Assembly (NCBI RefSeq): GCF_036711975.1
Contig: NC_091973.1
Span: forward strand, 6,324,001-6,388,000
DNA: 64,000 nt
Source of the DNA: Onthophagus taurus
Lineage: Eukaryota > Arthropoda > Insecta > Coleoptera > Scarabaeidae
Direction: 5' to 3'
Below, in pieces: positions 11,601-22,900 of this stretch (position 1 is the stretch's first letter; each line of letters begins with the position of its first letter). Under the pieces are notes generated by a model. That model was not told the origin of the DNA and ran no database searches. It saw only the letters and a program-made list of their open reading frames with translations. The position numbers and the translations under genes were made by a program.

Positions 11601-13100
11601 ACTGTCAAGTTAGTTCTGGAAGTGAAAGTATTATGATAGAAAAAGTCTCGGTAATTAGGAAATATAATTTAATATAATTTTATTAATTATAATTTTAATT
11701 TTAACTTATGACCCCGTTTCTACGACTTACTTTTCTTTTCTTCAACTATCCTCAACTATACATATAAAATGTTTTTTGGAATTCCGATAATATTTACTTT
11801 ACTGCGCCAACTTTCCAGAATATTTTGATTTAATCGTCGCTAACGAATAGTAACTATTCCTTACGAGTTATTTCACAACATAGAATTACCAAAAAATATG
11901 TTAAACCACAACAAAGTTTACAAGGATTTTATGAAGTAAAGGTTGTGTTTTAATAGGTTGCCAAAACTTGAATCATGTCTCAATGTCAATTATTAACATA
12001 ACAAAACGATTTAATCCGAAATAGAAATGTATTAGTAATTCTTCAGACCCAAGAGATCCACGTGGTAAAACGGAACTTGTTGTAGGTCAAAAGAGAACTC
12101 CGAAGGCAGAAGAGAAATTTCTTAATAGTGAAATATAACGGATTTTTTTTTTATTGAAAGGAAAATTTAAAAGATTATTTGAAATAATAACAAAAAAGTG
12201 TTGCAACACTTTTCTTTTGTTGTTTTTGTTACTTATATATTGTTATAGTAGGAAATCCCGAGTCACAAAATATTTGCTTACGTCAATAATTAAAAATAGA
12301 TAGAGAGACCGTCTTAATGTAGTCTACTAGAAAGTTCGGAAAACGTAGACATATTTAATGGTTAAATGTAAAACCGGAAAATGTTTTTCAATTTGGTGAC
12401 CTTTTTTGCAAACAAATTCTTGATAAAAACTAATATTTATTTATTTTTTTTTAAATTCTCTTTAGGTGCTAAGTTTCTCGAGTGTGTACGAAAAGAAGGC
12501 GTAAAATAATACAAAATGTAGTGCGTCATGATTTTAAAAATATATAAAATCACACCACTACTTAAGCAATGATGAAACAAATTTTGTAAGCTTAACATCT
12601 GAACTATTAATGAACATTAAATCAAAAACAAGTAAAAATTTTCGAAATTGCAATTCAAACACTTTTTATTCTATTACCGTCCATTGTAGCTCCATCAAAG
12701 TGTTTAAAGCAATTTGTAAAACCGTTTTATTAATTGAGAAATGGTTGGTGTCGGGATCTTTAAGATAATATTTTTTGATGATATCGTTTTAAAACTGGCG
12801 CTTAAATTATTTAGGATGTCCAATAATCGTGCGCGTGAAATCGACCAATAGATGGTCGGTATTATGGTCTGACTTTAAGGATGTACCCAGCAAAATACAA
12901 ACAAAAAAATTTTAAATCCGAAAAAACGTCAAAGAAGCGTCAAGAAAACGCAAAACAACATGAAAAAAGTGCCGCTTCGGGTCAATAATTAACATATAAT
13001 GAAAAATTGAATGATAAACGATAAAATATTGAATAATATCGTTTTGGATATTGAGTAGTTGTGTTGGTGGGGAAATAGAAGGGGGTCCCCCACCTTCGGG
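11600..13100. other. Intergenic region upstream of the Spot14-type gene
   Basis: AT-rich, with no gene recognised. It holds a perfect 20-bp palindrome at 12194-12213 centred on TTGCAA. It also has a TATAAAATCACACCACT motif at 12543 that resembles the TATA region of the downstream gene at 13104. Confidence 0.5.
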
Positions 13101-13103
13101 CGG

Positions 13104-13110
13104 TATAAAA
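13104..13110 (+). promoter_or_regulatory. Probable TATA box of the Spot14-type gene
   Basis: TATAAAA within a locally GC-rich stretch, 37 bp before an ACAGTT that could be an initiator (A at 13141) and 119 bp before the ATG at 13223. Spacing is slightly longer than the usual 30 bp, so the start site could lie a few bases upstream. Confidence 0.55.
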
Positions 13111-13222
13111 TCATACCACTCCGTGATGGACCTCCGTAACAGTTAGTAACGATCTCCGTTTGCCCATCGTAATATTTTCAAATCCAATCGTAGTTCTTCT
13201 CCAAAAAATAAATAACAACAAC

Positions 13223-14177
13223 ATGAACGGCTACCCGGAATCATACACTTCCAGCATGGAAAATAGCAGGTCAGAAACCAACCCAAACCTTATTTTTTGT
13301 TCCCTCCTTAAATCCATTTACGAAAATTCCCCATATCCAGGGCGTGTTTTACTCCGAAATATCCAAAACAGTTTTAACACTTTTACCCAATTAACTTCTA
13401 ACAAACGATTTAAGTGAAAGCTTACAAAAAAAATTTCTCAACAATCGTTATTACACAATTTTTTTTCATTTTTTTTTATTGTACAAGTGTGTCACCCATT
13501 TTTGTAATGCTCAGTGTCACTCTTTAATCATCAAAATTTATTTAATCCCTTTTGATTCATGTGTCATTAACACCCATTAATTAATTGAATAATAACATTT
13601 CAGAAATTGTTTGAAAAGAATTGCCAGAAATAACGACACTGAATTTTCAAATCAAAGCGTATTACATGCGATGGAAAAATTTGTAAAAACTGTAAATACT
13701 ATGGATGAAACAATTTTGGTACCATGCCGTTTGATGGATTTGAAGGTGGGCGATGATCAAGATCCGAAAAAAGAAAACATAAATAGTACAATGAGTTCAG
13801 TTGATTTGTTTGGATTGTATAATATGTTGCATACAATTAAAGGAGATTTGTTGTGGGGGCAGGGAAATAATAATAAAGAAAAAGAGGAGGTCGTTGCTAA
13901 TAATGGGGCTCAATTGACCGTAAAAGGGCACGTACGTAGGCCGTCGAGTATCAGCGTTACTTCGACGAATTCCACCTCCAGTATTAGTGATAGCGAATTG
14001 GATATTGGCAATGAAAACGATTCGGGAATTGAAGAGGTCGGGGAAAATCCTACGTTACAAGTTGCCCAGAATTTTAGGCGACATCTTTATGGGTTAACAA
14101 AGTCTTTGAAAGAACTCACGGAGGCAGCACAGTACCTCACAAACCGTTATCAACATGACATAGGGAGCCCTATTTGA
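13223..14177 (+). CDS. Spot14/MIG12 family protein (THRSP/MID1IP1-like)
   Basis: Member of the family that in vertebrates binds acetyl-CoA carboxylase and microtubule-associated MID1 and promotes lipogenesis. Exons 13223-13269 and 13604-14177 join through a GT..AG intron, giving 206 residues and a TGA stop. The N-terminal family block SVLHAMEKFVKTVNTMDETI is followed by VPCRLMDLKV, then DLFGLYNMLHTIKGDLLWG. A low-complexity Ser/Thr/Glu-rich linker follows, then the C-terminal block FRRHLYGLTKSLKELTEAA ending in LTNRYQHDIG. The ATG at 13223 was chosen because splicing from there keeps the frame; an upstream ATG at 13160 is in the same frame and would add 21 residues, some hydrophobic. Reading through the intron stops at 13417. 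The orthologue (Spot14 or MIG12) cannot be decided here. Confidence 0.88.
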
Positions 14178-14344
14178 TCCCAAATAGAATTTTTTTGGTA
14201 TGTGATATAAAAAAAAGGAAAAAATTTCAAAAAAAAATCAATGAAATCGTTTCGATTATTTACTTTATGTTAATTATATGCTCAGAAATAATTTTATTAT
14301 AATTTATTTTGTAATATTATATACCTCCAGGTCAAATAAGGTTG

Positions 14345-14350
14345 AAATAA
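14345..14350 (+). other. Polyadenylation signal of the Spot14-type gene
   Basis: AATAAA about 170 bp after the stop codon, followed by an AT-rich region. The DNA from 14351 to about 15420 is AT-rich and shows no gene. Confidence 0.6.
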
Positions 14351-15419
14351 AATGTACATATTTATATCTTAACCCGTTTTTTATTTCAAAAAAATTACCA
14401 AACCCAATTAATATTAATTTATAAATTCCAAACCGCTCCGTTTACAATTTACAATTGTATTGTTCCTTACGCTTTTTGTACTTTCAAATTTTCGCATTCC
14501 ACAGCAAATTTAATTAACAAAAATACTATCAGACTAGTATTTCCGGTTTACGTATTGTATTCATTAACAACACCACGTATTTGCAAGTACAATTTCAAAA
14601 TAGAGGTCGAAGCAAAAAATACGAAAAATTAATCCAAATTGAATTATTATATGTATTCGTGTTTGCTTAGAAAATTTCCAACGCGCGTGTCCAATAGTTG
14701 TAATATATTACGTAAAAGAAGCACATTATTGTTATAAAACCCCACAAAATATCTATTGAATTGCAGATGTAAATGGATATTCATAGCCCAGCTGTTGCTT
14801 CCTATCGAAAATTACAATCGCCTTTCTTCCATACAATAGTTTCGATTTTAAAACTAGTTCAACTCCGAAAGCAATTCTATTTTAACAAGGAAATTAACAA
14901 AAAAATTCTCGTTATTTAGACATCTGAGAGCAAAAGTGTAAAAGAGCAATATTATTAAGAATAAATTTTATTTAAAAGTTATCTAATAGATAGCATATTT
15001 CGTAAAACCAAGTCTACCCTGCTTGAAGTTTGTTTATATAATAAATAAAATTATAAATAAAAACGAAACATGGGATGGTGAGATAATACTTTATAAATTA
15101 ATTTGAAATATTAAATAAAATTAATTGAATTAAAGCGCCACCTTTGATAACTACCTAAACTAAACCATATTTATTTGAGGTATTTACAACTATCTAATGT
15201 TAATATAGCTTTTAAATCAAAGATGTCCCAACAATATATTTTATACCAATTAAACACTCTGATTATGAAAGTTATATATTTTTCTTTTTTTATTATTTAA
15301 TTACATAATTTATATACTTTAGTAGAATACTTTTCTCTTAAAATCTGAAGAAAGAGTGAAACCTGAAAGAATCTTAATTAATAATTTATTATTATTATAA
15401 TAATAATTTATAAAATTAT

Positions 15420-18400
15420 TTATAAAAAAATTATCGATTAAAATTTTATTAAAACTTCAAATATTATTTTCTCAAAAACTAAAAGTTATTTTTCAAAACG
15501 GGTTGGTTCATTGGAAAGAGGACACTCTTATTAGCACTTTGGGAAATTTTCATACTCATATTCCAAGAAATTGATTTTATACGAATTTTTAAAACTTAAT
15601 CGGCGAAAATTGCAAAATTCGAAAAAATTATCGATTATTTCAAAAATTTTTTTCTCAAGAACTAAAAGTGATTTTTCAAAACGGCTTTTTGTATTAAAAA
15701 GAGGATACTTTAATTAATAATTGGTGATATTTCCACAAGGATTATTCAAGAAATTAATTTTATAGCGAATTTTGAAAATTATCGCAACATCGAAAATTTT
15801 AAATATTGTTTTTTCAAAAACTAAAAGTTATTTTTCCAAACGGGTTGGTTCATTGGAAAGAGGACACTTTTATTAACACTTTGGGAAATTTTCAAACTCA
15901 TATTCCAAGAACTGGATTTTATACGAATTTTTAAAACTTAATCGGCGAAAATTGCAAAATCGATTATTTCAAAAATTTATTTCTCAAGAACTGAAAGTGA
16001 TTTTTCAAAACGGCTTGTTGCATTAAAAAGAGAATACTTTAATTAATAATTGGTGATATTTCCACAAGGATTATTCAAGAAATTAATTTTATAGCGAATT
16101 TTGAAAATTATCGCAACATCGAAAATTTTATCAAAACTTCAAATATTCTTTTCTCAAAAACTAAAAGTTATTTTTCAAAACGTATTGGTTCATTGGAAAG
16201 AGGACACTCTTATTAACACTTTGGGAAATTTTTAATCTCATATTCCAAGAATTTGATTTTATACGAATTTTTAAAAGTTAATCTGCGAAAATTACAAAAT
16301 TCGAAAAAATTGTTGATCATTTCAAAAATTTTTTTCTCAAGAATTAAAAGTGATTTTTCAAAACGGTTTTTTGCATTAAAAAGAGGATACTTTAATTAAT
16401 AATTAGTGATATTTCCACAAGAGTTATTCAAGAAATTAATTTTAAAGCGAATTTTGAAAATTATCGCAACATCGAAAATTTTATCAAAACTTCAAGTATT
16501 GTTTTCTCAAAAACTAAAAGTTATTTTTTAAAACAGGTTAGTTCATTGGAAAGAGGACACTTTTATTAACACCTTGGGAAATTTTCATAATCACATTCCA
16601 AAAACTGTATTTTATACGAATTTTTAAAACTTAATCGGCGAAAATTGCAAAATTCGAAAAAATTGTCGATCATTTCAAAAGTTTATTTCTCAAGAATTAA
16701 AAGTGATCTTTCAAAACGGGTTTTTGCATTAAAAAGAGGACACTTTAATTAATAATTGGTGATATTTCCACAAGAATAATTCAAGAAATTAATTTTATAG
16801 CGAATTTTGAAAATTATCGCAACATCGAAAATTTTATCAAAACTTCAAATATTGTTTTCTCAAAAACTAAAAGTTATTTTTCAAAACGGGTTGGTTCATT
16901 GGAAAGAGGGCACTCTTATTAACACTTTGGGAAATTTTCATAAGCATATTCCAAGAAATGGATTTTATACGAATTTTTAAAAATTAATAGGCGAAAATTG
17001 AAAAATTCGAAAAAATTGTCGATTATTTCAAAAATTTATTTCTCAAGAACTAAAAATGATTTTTCAAAACGGCTTTTCGCATTAAAAAGAGGATACTTTA
17101 ATTAATAATTGGTGATATTTCCACAAGGATTATTCAAGAAATTAATTTTATAGCGAATTTTGAAAATTATCGCAACATCGAAAATTTTATCAAAACTTCA
17201 AATATTCTTTTCTCAAAAACTAAAAGTTATTTTTCAAAACGTATTGGTTCATTGGAAAGAGGACACTCTTATTAACACTTTGGGAAATTTTTAATCTCAT
17301 ATTCCAAGAATTTGATTTTATACGAATTTTTAAAAGTTAATCTGCGAAAATTACAAAATTCGAAAAAATTGTTGATCATTTCAAAAATTTTTTTCTCAAG
17401 AATTAAAAGTGATTTTTCAAAACGGTTTTTTGCATTAAAAAGAGGATACTTTAATTAATAATTAGTGATATTTCCACAAGAGTTATTCAAGAAATTAATT
17501 TTAAAGCGAATTTTGAAAATTATCGCAACATCGAAAATTTTATCAAAACTTCAAGTATTGTTTTCTCAAAAACTAAAAGTTATTTTTTAAAACAGGTTAG
17601 TTCATTGGAAAGAGGACACTTTTATTAACACCTTGGGAAATTTTCATAATCACATTCCAAAAACTGTATTTTATACGAATTTTTAAAACTTAATCGGCGA
17701 AAATTGCAAAATTCGAAAAAATTGTCGATCATTTCAAAAGTTTATTTCTCAAGAATTAAAAGTGATCTTTCAAAACGGGTTTTTGCATTAAAAAGAGGAC
17801 ACTTTAATTAATAATTGGTGATATTTCCACAAGAATAATTCAAGAAATTAATTTTATAGCGAATTTTGAAAATTATCGCAACATCGAAAATTTTATCAAA
17901 ACTTCAAATATTGTTTTCTCAAAAACTAAAAGTTATTTTTCAAAACGGGTTGGTTCATTGGAAAGAGGGCACTCTTATTAACACTTTGGGAAATTTTCAT
18001 AAGCATATTCCAAGAAATGGATTTTATACGAATTTTTAAAAATTAATAGGCGAAAATTGAAAAATTCGAAAAAATTGTCGATTATTTCAAAAATTTATTT
18101 CTCAAGAACTAAAAATGATTTTTCAAAACGGCTTTTCGCATTAAAAAGAGGATACTTTAATTAATAATTGGTGATATTTCCACAAAGATCCTTCAAGAAA
18201 TTAATTTTATAGCGAATTTTGAAAATTATCGCAACATCGAAAATTTTAAATATTGTTTTTTCAAAAACTAAAAGTTATTTTTCAAAACGGGTTGGTTCAT
18301 TGGAAAAAGGACACTCTTATTAACACTTTGGGAAATTTTCACACTCACATTCCAAGAAATGGATTTTATACGAATTTTTAAAGCTTAATCGGCGAAAATT

Positions 18401-19290
18401 GCAGAATTCGAACAAATTTTCGATCATTTCAAAAATTTATTTCTCAAGAACTAAACGTGGTTTTTCAAAACGGCTTTTTGCATTAAAAAGAGGATACTTT
18501 AATTAATAATTGGTGATATTTCCACAAGGATTATTCAAGAAATTAATTTTATAGCGAATTTTGAAAATTATCGCAACATCGAAAATTTTATCAAAACTTC
18601 AAGTATTATTTTCTCAAAAACTAAAGGTTATTTTTCAAAACGGATTGGTTCATTGGAAAAAGGGCACTTTTATTAACACTTTGGGAAATTTTCATAATCA
18701 CATTCCAACAACTAGATTTTATACGAATTTTTAAAACTTAATCGGCGAAAATTGTAAAATTCGAAAAAATTGTCGATCATTTCAAAAGTTTATTTCTCAA
18801 GAATTAAAAGTGATTTTTCAAAACGGTTTTTTGCATTAAAAAGAGGATACTTTAATTAATAATTGGTGATATTTCCTCAAGAATTATTCAAGAAATTAAT
18901 TTTATAGCGAATTTTGAAAATTATCGCTACATCGAAAATTTTATCAAAACTTCAAGTATTGTTTTCTCAAAAACTAAATGTTATTTTGCAAAACGGGTTA
19001 GTTCATTGGAAAGAGGACACTTTTATTAACACTTTGGGAAATTTTCATAATCACATTCCAAAAACTGGATTTTATACGAATTTTTAAAACTTAATCGGCG
19101 AAAATTGCAAAATTCGAAAAAATTGTCGATCATTTCAAAAGTTTATTTCTCAAGAATTAAAAGTGATTTTCCAAAACGGCTTTTTGCATTAAAAAGAGGA
19201 TACTTTAATTAATAATTGGCGATATTTCCACAAGAATTATTATAAGAAGACACTCTTATTAACACTTTGGGAAATTTTATAGCAAAATTC
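15420..19290. repeat. Tandem satellite, dimeric unit of ~340-356 bp, about 11 copies
   Basis: The landmark CTCAAAAACTAAAAGTTATT recurs at about 15471, 15811, 16153, 16507, 16858, 17213, 17567, 17923, 18261, 18612 and 18966, so the period is 338-356 bp. Each unit is a diverged dimer. One half has AAAGTTATTTTTCAAAACGG then GGAAAGAGGACACTCTTATT; the other has AAAGTGATTTTTCAAAACGG then TAAAAAGAGGATACTTTAAT. A three-unit block of 1,059 bp is duplicated nearly perfectly (about 16034-17126 and 17093-18185). Frames are closed, so it is non-coding. Confidence 0.95.
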
Positions 19291-19972
19291 ATCAGAATTA
19301 AGATAAAACGAAAATTAACAAAATTTTAACGAGCAGAATAAATTATAACAGAGCGACCAAGACGGTAATTATAACAAAGTGAAAAGACAAAAAGATACAC
19401 CTGCAAAAACAAAATATGTAATGGTATTAACAAATTTTATTAACACAATTGGGTGTTGTATTTTAGATATTTACGAACGTATTCTACACACGCTGGTTAT
19501 AATTGCTGATCTGATATATACCGCGTCTTCAAGACATTTATCTAAGAAGACTTTTTCATTTCAAATCCAAAGATAAACATGCAAAACTACACAATAATTA
19601 AAACACAAATAAAATATTGATGAGATTGATGAAAATTTAGACGGCTGAATACGCAAAGACAATAATTAGAAGTTACGAAAGTTCGTTAGTTCTGACGAAA
19701 TTGGAAAATTTTGAGATTTTGCGCTATTTATTGCTTTCTTTAAACTCTATGAGTTTGTGACTTAAAAATTTTGAAATACATGGCGCCATCTATTGGTTTA
19801 TTTAAATACTACTGTAATGACAAATGTGTGACGTAACTCGTGACGTACCCTTGTTTATAGATATTTGTTGTTTTGTCAGTCTGTCACTGTTGGTAATAGT
19901 GAGTGTTCATTTGGGTATATATTCAGACAAGTAGCGGCGAGGGCTAAATAATCGATTATTTGAAAAAAGAAA
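19291..19972. other. Intergenic region upstream of Phm
   Basis: Low-complexity AT-rich sequence leading to the Phm start. No TATA box is convincing; the 5' UTR probably starts near 19850-19930, where base composition becomes more mixed. Confidence 0.4.
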
Positions 19973-22900
19973 ATGATGTTTCCGCATATGCTGGTAGTGT
20001 TTCTAGTAATATTTCTGCTGTTAGATGATGTCTTCGCCTACGACATCCACAAATATTCGCTGCTGATGCCGGAGATTCATCCGGATAAGGTGAGAAATAA
20101 CAAAATTATTGTTTTCTTTAAACAATATTGTCTCAAAAAATTTTATGATTATCGTATAAGATAGTAAACATTTCAAAATACTTATATTGATGCTAGTCGA
20201 AACAAAAGATTTAAAATTAACCAGTTTTAATTGCAGTTTTTTTAATAAGGTCAATAACTTGAGTAACCATTAATAATTATACTCTTTCATTAAATGTTAA
20301 GGACTTGTGCAAATATTATACATATGGCTTTTTGATTGTTGTTATCATTTCAGGATGAACTCTACTTATGCACACCTGTTCGAATAGTAAATAAGCAATA
20401 TTATATTGGTAAATTTGTTAAGTTTATTTTTCTTTTATATAAAACAAAAAAATATTTTTAGTTGGCTTTGAACCTAATGCAACAATGCATGATGTTCATC
20501 ATATGTTGTTATTTGGATGCTCAGTCCCTGGAACAACTGATGATGTATGGGATTGTGGAGAAATGGCTGCTTCAGATGGAAGCAAAAATATACGACGCGC
20601 TATACCTTGTGCTGAAGGATCCCATGTAATAAAAATAAAATTTTTTGGAGACAAAATGCAACTCTATGTATTTTTTAAGGTTTTATATGCTTGGGCTAGA
20701 GATGCAACAAAATTGAATCTTCCAGAGGATGTTGGTTTTCAAGTTGGTTTAGGCACAAAAATCAAGTACTTGGTTCTCCAAGTACATTATTCAAAAAAAT
20801 TCCCTGGAAATAAATTAGACAATTCTGGAATTTCTCTTCTATATACTGAGCAACCGTAAGAAAAATTACAGTTATTGACATCTTCTTCCATTTTTAAAGA
20901 CTGCTCCTAGGATTGTTCGCCTCAAGTATCAAGCACAGTACAGAAGGCGGTCGAGATTATTTCTCTTAACCTGCTTGAAATTTATAGAAGAAGTAATCTC
21001 GGCCGACTTCGAAGACGTCGGCCGCCCAAAATATTGTTCATAATATTTGAGGCGGCCGACGTCTTCGAAGTCTGCCGAGATTACTTTTTCCATAAATTTC
21101 GGAGAAACAATCTCCTTAGGTATTATTTATGATACTTAGGGCGGCCGAGATTACTTCTTCCATAAATTTCGGAGAAACAATCGCCTTAGGTATTACTTAT
21201 GATACTTAGGGCGGCCGACGTCTTCGAAGTCGGCCGAGATTACTTCTTGCATAAATTTCAAGCAGGTTAACAAAAACAATCTCGGCCGACTTCGAAGATA
21301 TTAAAATTATGCGTGATATGTTTTAACAGTTTAACAAACCTTTTATTATCTTTATATATTGACAATTAATAACAACATTCACTTTTTATTATATGTAACT
21401 ACTCGTAAAACATTAACGCACTCTTGATTGCTTTAATTGCTTGATTGGGATTGCTTTATGATATAACATTTCAACATTCCCCCTCAAGGCCAATCATAGT
21501 TATAAACTTTTCTAATTTTGGTTTTGGTAACGGCTTTGTTAGCACGTCGGCAATCATTTCTTCTGTTTGACAATATTTTAAATTGAAAACGTTATCTTCC
21601 AAAGCTTCTTATAAAATGATATTTTATATCTATGTGTTTAGTCCTACTATGATAAACGTTGTTTTTTGCCAACTTTTGACAACTTTGATTATCATTGTAA
21701 AGGACGATAGGTTTTTTTGAATTGAATTTTAATTCCGATAAGAATTTTTTCTCATACAGTGCTTCTTTAGCTGCTTCAGTAAGGCTCATATATTCGGCTT
21801 CTGTGCTTGATAAAGCAACAGTCCTTTGTTTTTTAGTTTCCCACGAGATTGCTGCGTTTGCCATTTTAAACAGATAACCAGTATAGGAGCGCCTATCATC
21901 TATAGATAATCCCCAATCTGCATCTGTATAACATTCCATTTCTTTCCCTGACGTTCTATAAGTTAGTTCCAAATTTATTGTTCCTTTTAAATACCTTAAC
22001 ACTCTTTTTGCGGCAATCCAATAACTCTCGTTGTAATTTGTGTTAAATTGACTTAAGAAGTTAACGCTAAATGTAATATCTGGTCTTGTACCAATTGATG
22101 CATACATCAAACTTCCGATCAGATTTTGATATGGATATTTTTTCATTATTTCTTCGTTTTTTACTTCAGGTTTTTGTAATTTTGCATTTGGGTCCATTGG
22201 TGTACTGACTGGTTTTGAGTTTTCCATACCAAATCGCTGTAGAATATCTTTTATATACTTCTTTTGTGAAATTTTGATCGTTGTCTCCTGTTTTATTTGT
22301 TTTAATTCTGTAGGGTCCATAGACAGTATTAAGTCCGATCGTGCTTTACTGTCCTTTATTTCCCATTCTCTAATCTTTTTGATTGATTCATCATTTTCCT
22401 CTATTAAAGTTGTTTTTTTTTTAATGTTCCATTTACATACTCCCATGCGTCATTTTTAATTAATATGGCTACCATTTGCAACTTCCATGTTTCCCAATTA
22501 TTCTTTTTAAAAGGATCAATTTTGAAACTTGTAGACATTTTTTTTTTATTTATTTTCGTTTGTCTTCTTATAAAGGTTTGTTTTTATTAACAGTTTTAAT
22601 AACAATTTAACAAACCTTTTATTATCTTTATATATTGACAATTAATAATAACAACATTCACTTGTTTTTTATTATATGTAACTACTCGTAAAACATTAAC
22701 GCACTCTTGATTGCTTTAATTGCTTGATTGGGATTGCTTTATGATATAACATTTCAACAGAAGATGTCGGCCGCCTTAGGTATTATTTATGATACTTAGG
22801 GCGGCCGACGTCTTCGAAGTCGGCCGAGATTACTTCTTGCATAAATTTGAAGCAGGTTAAAAAACAATCTCGGCCGACTTCGAAGATGTCGGCCGCCTTA

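Noticed and set aside
13160-13222. Earlier in-frame ATG for the Spot14-type protein
   Set aside because: Not excluded, but it adds 21 residues unlike the family; the ATG at 13223 is the better start.
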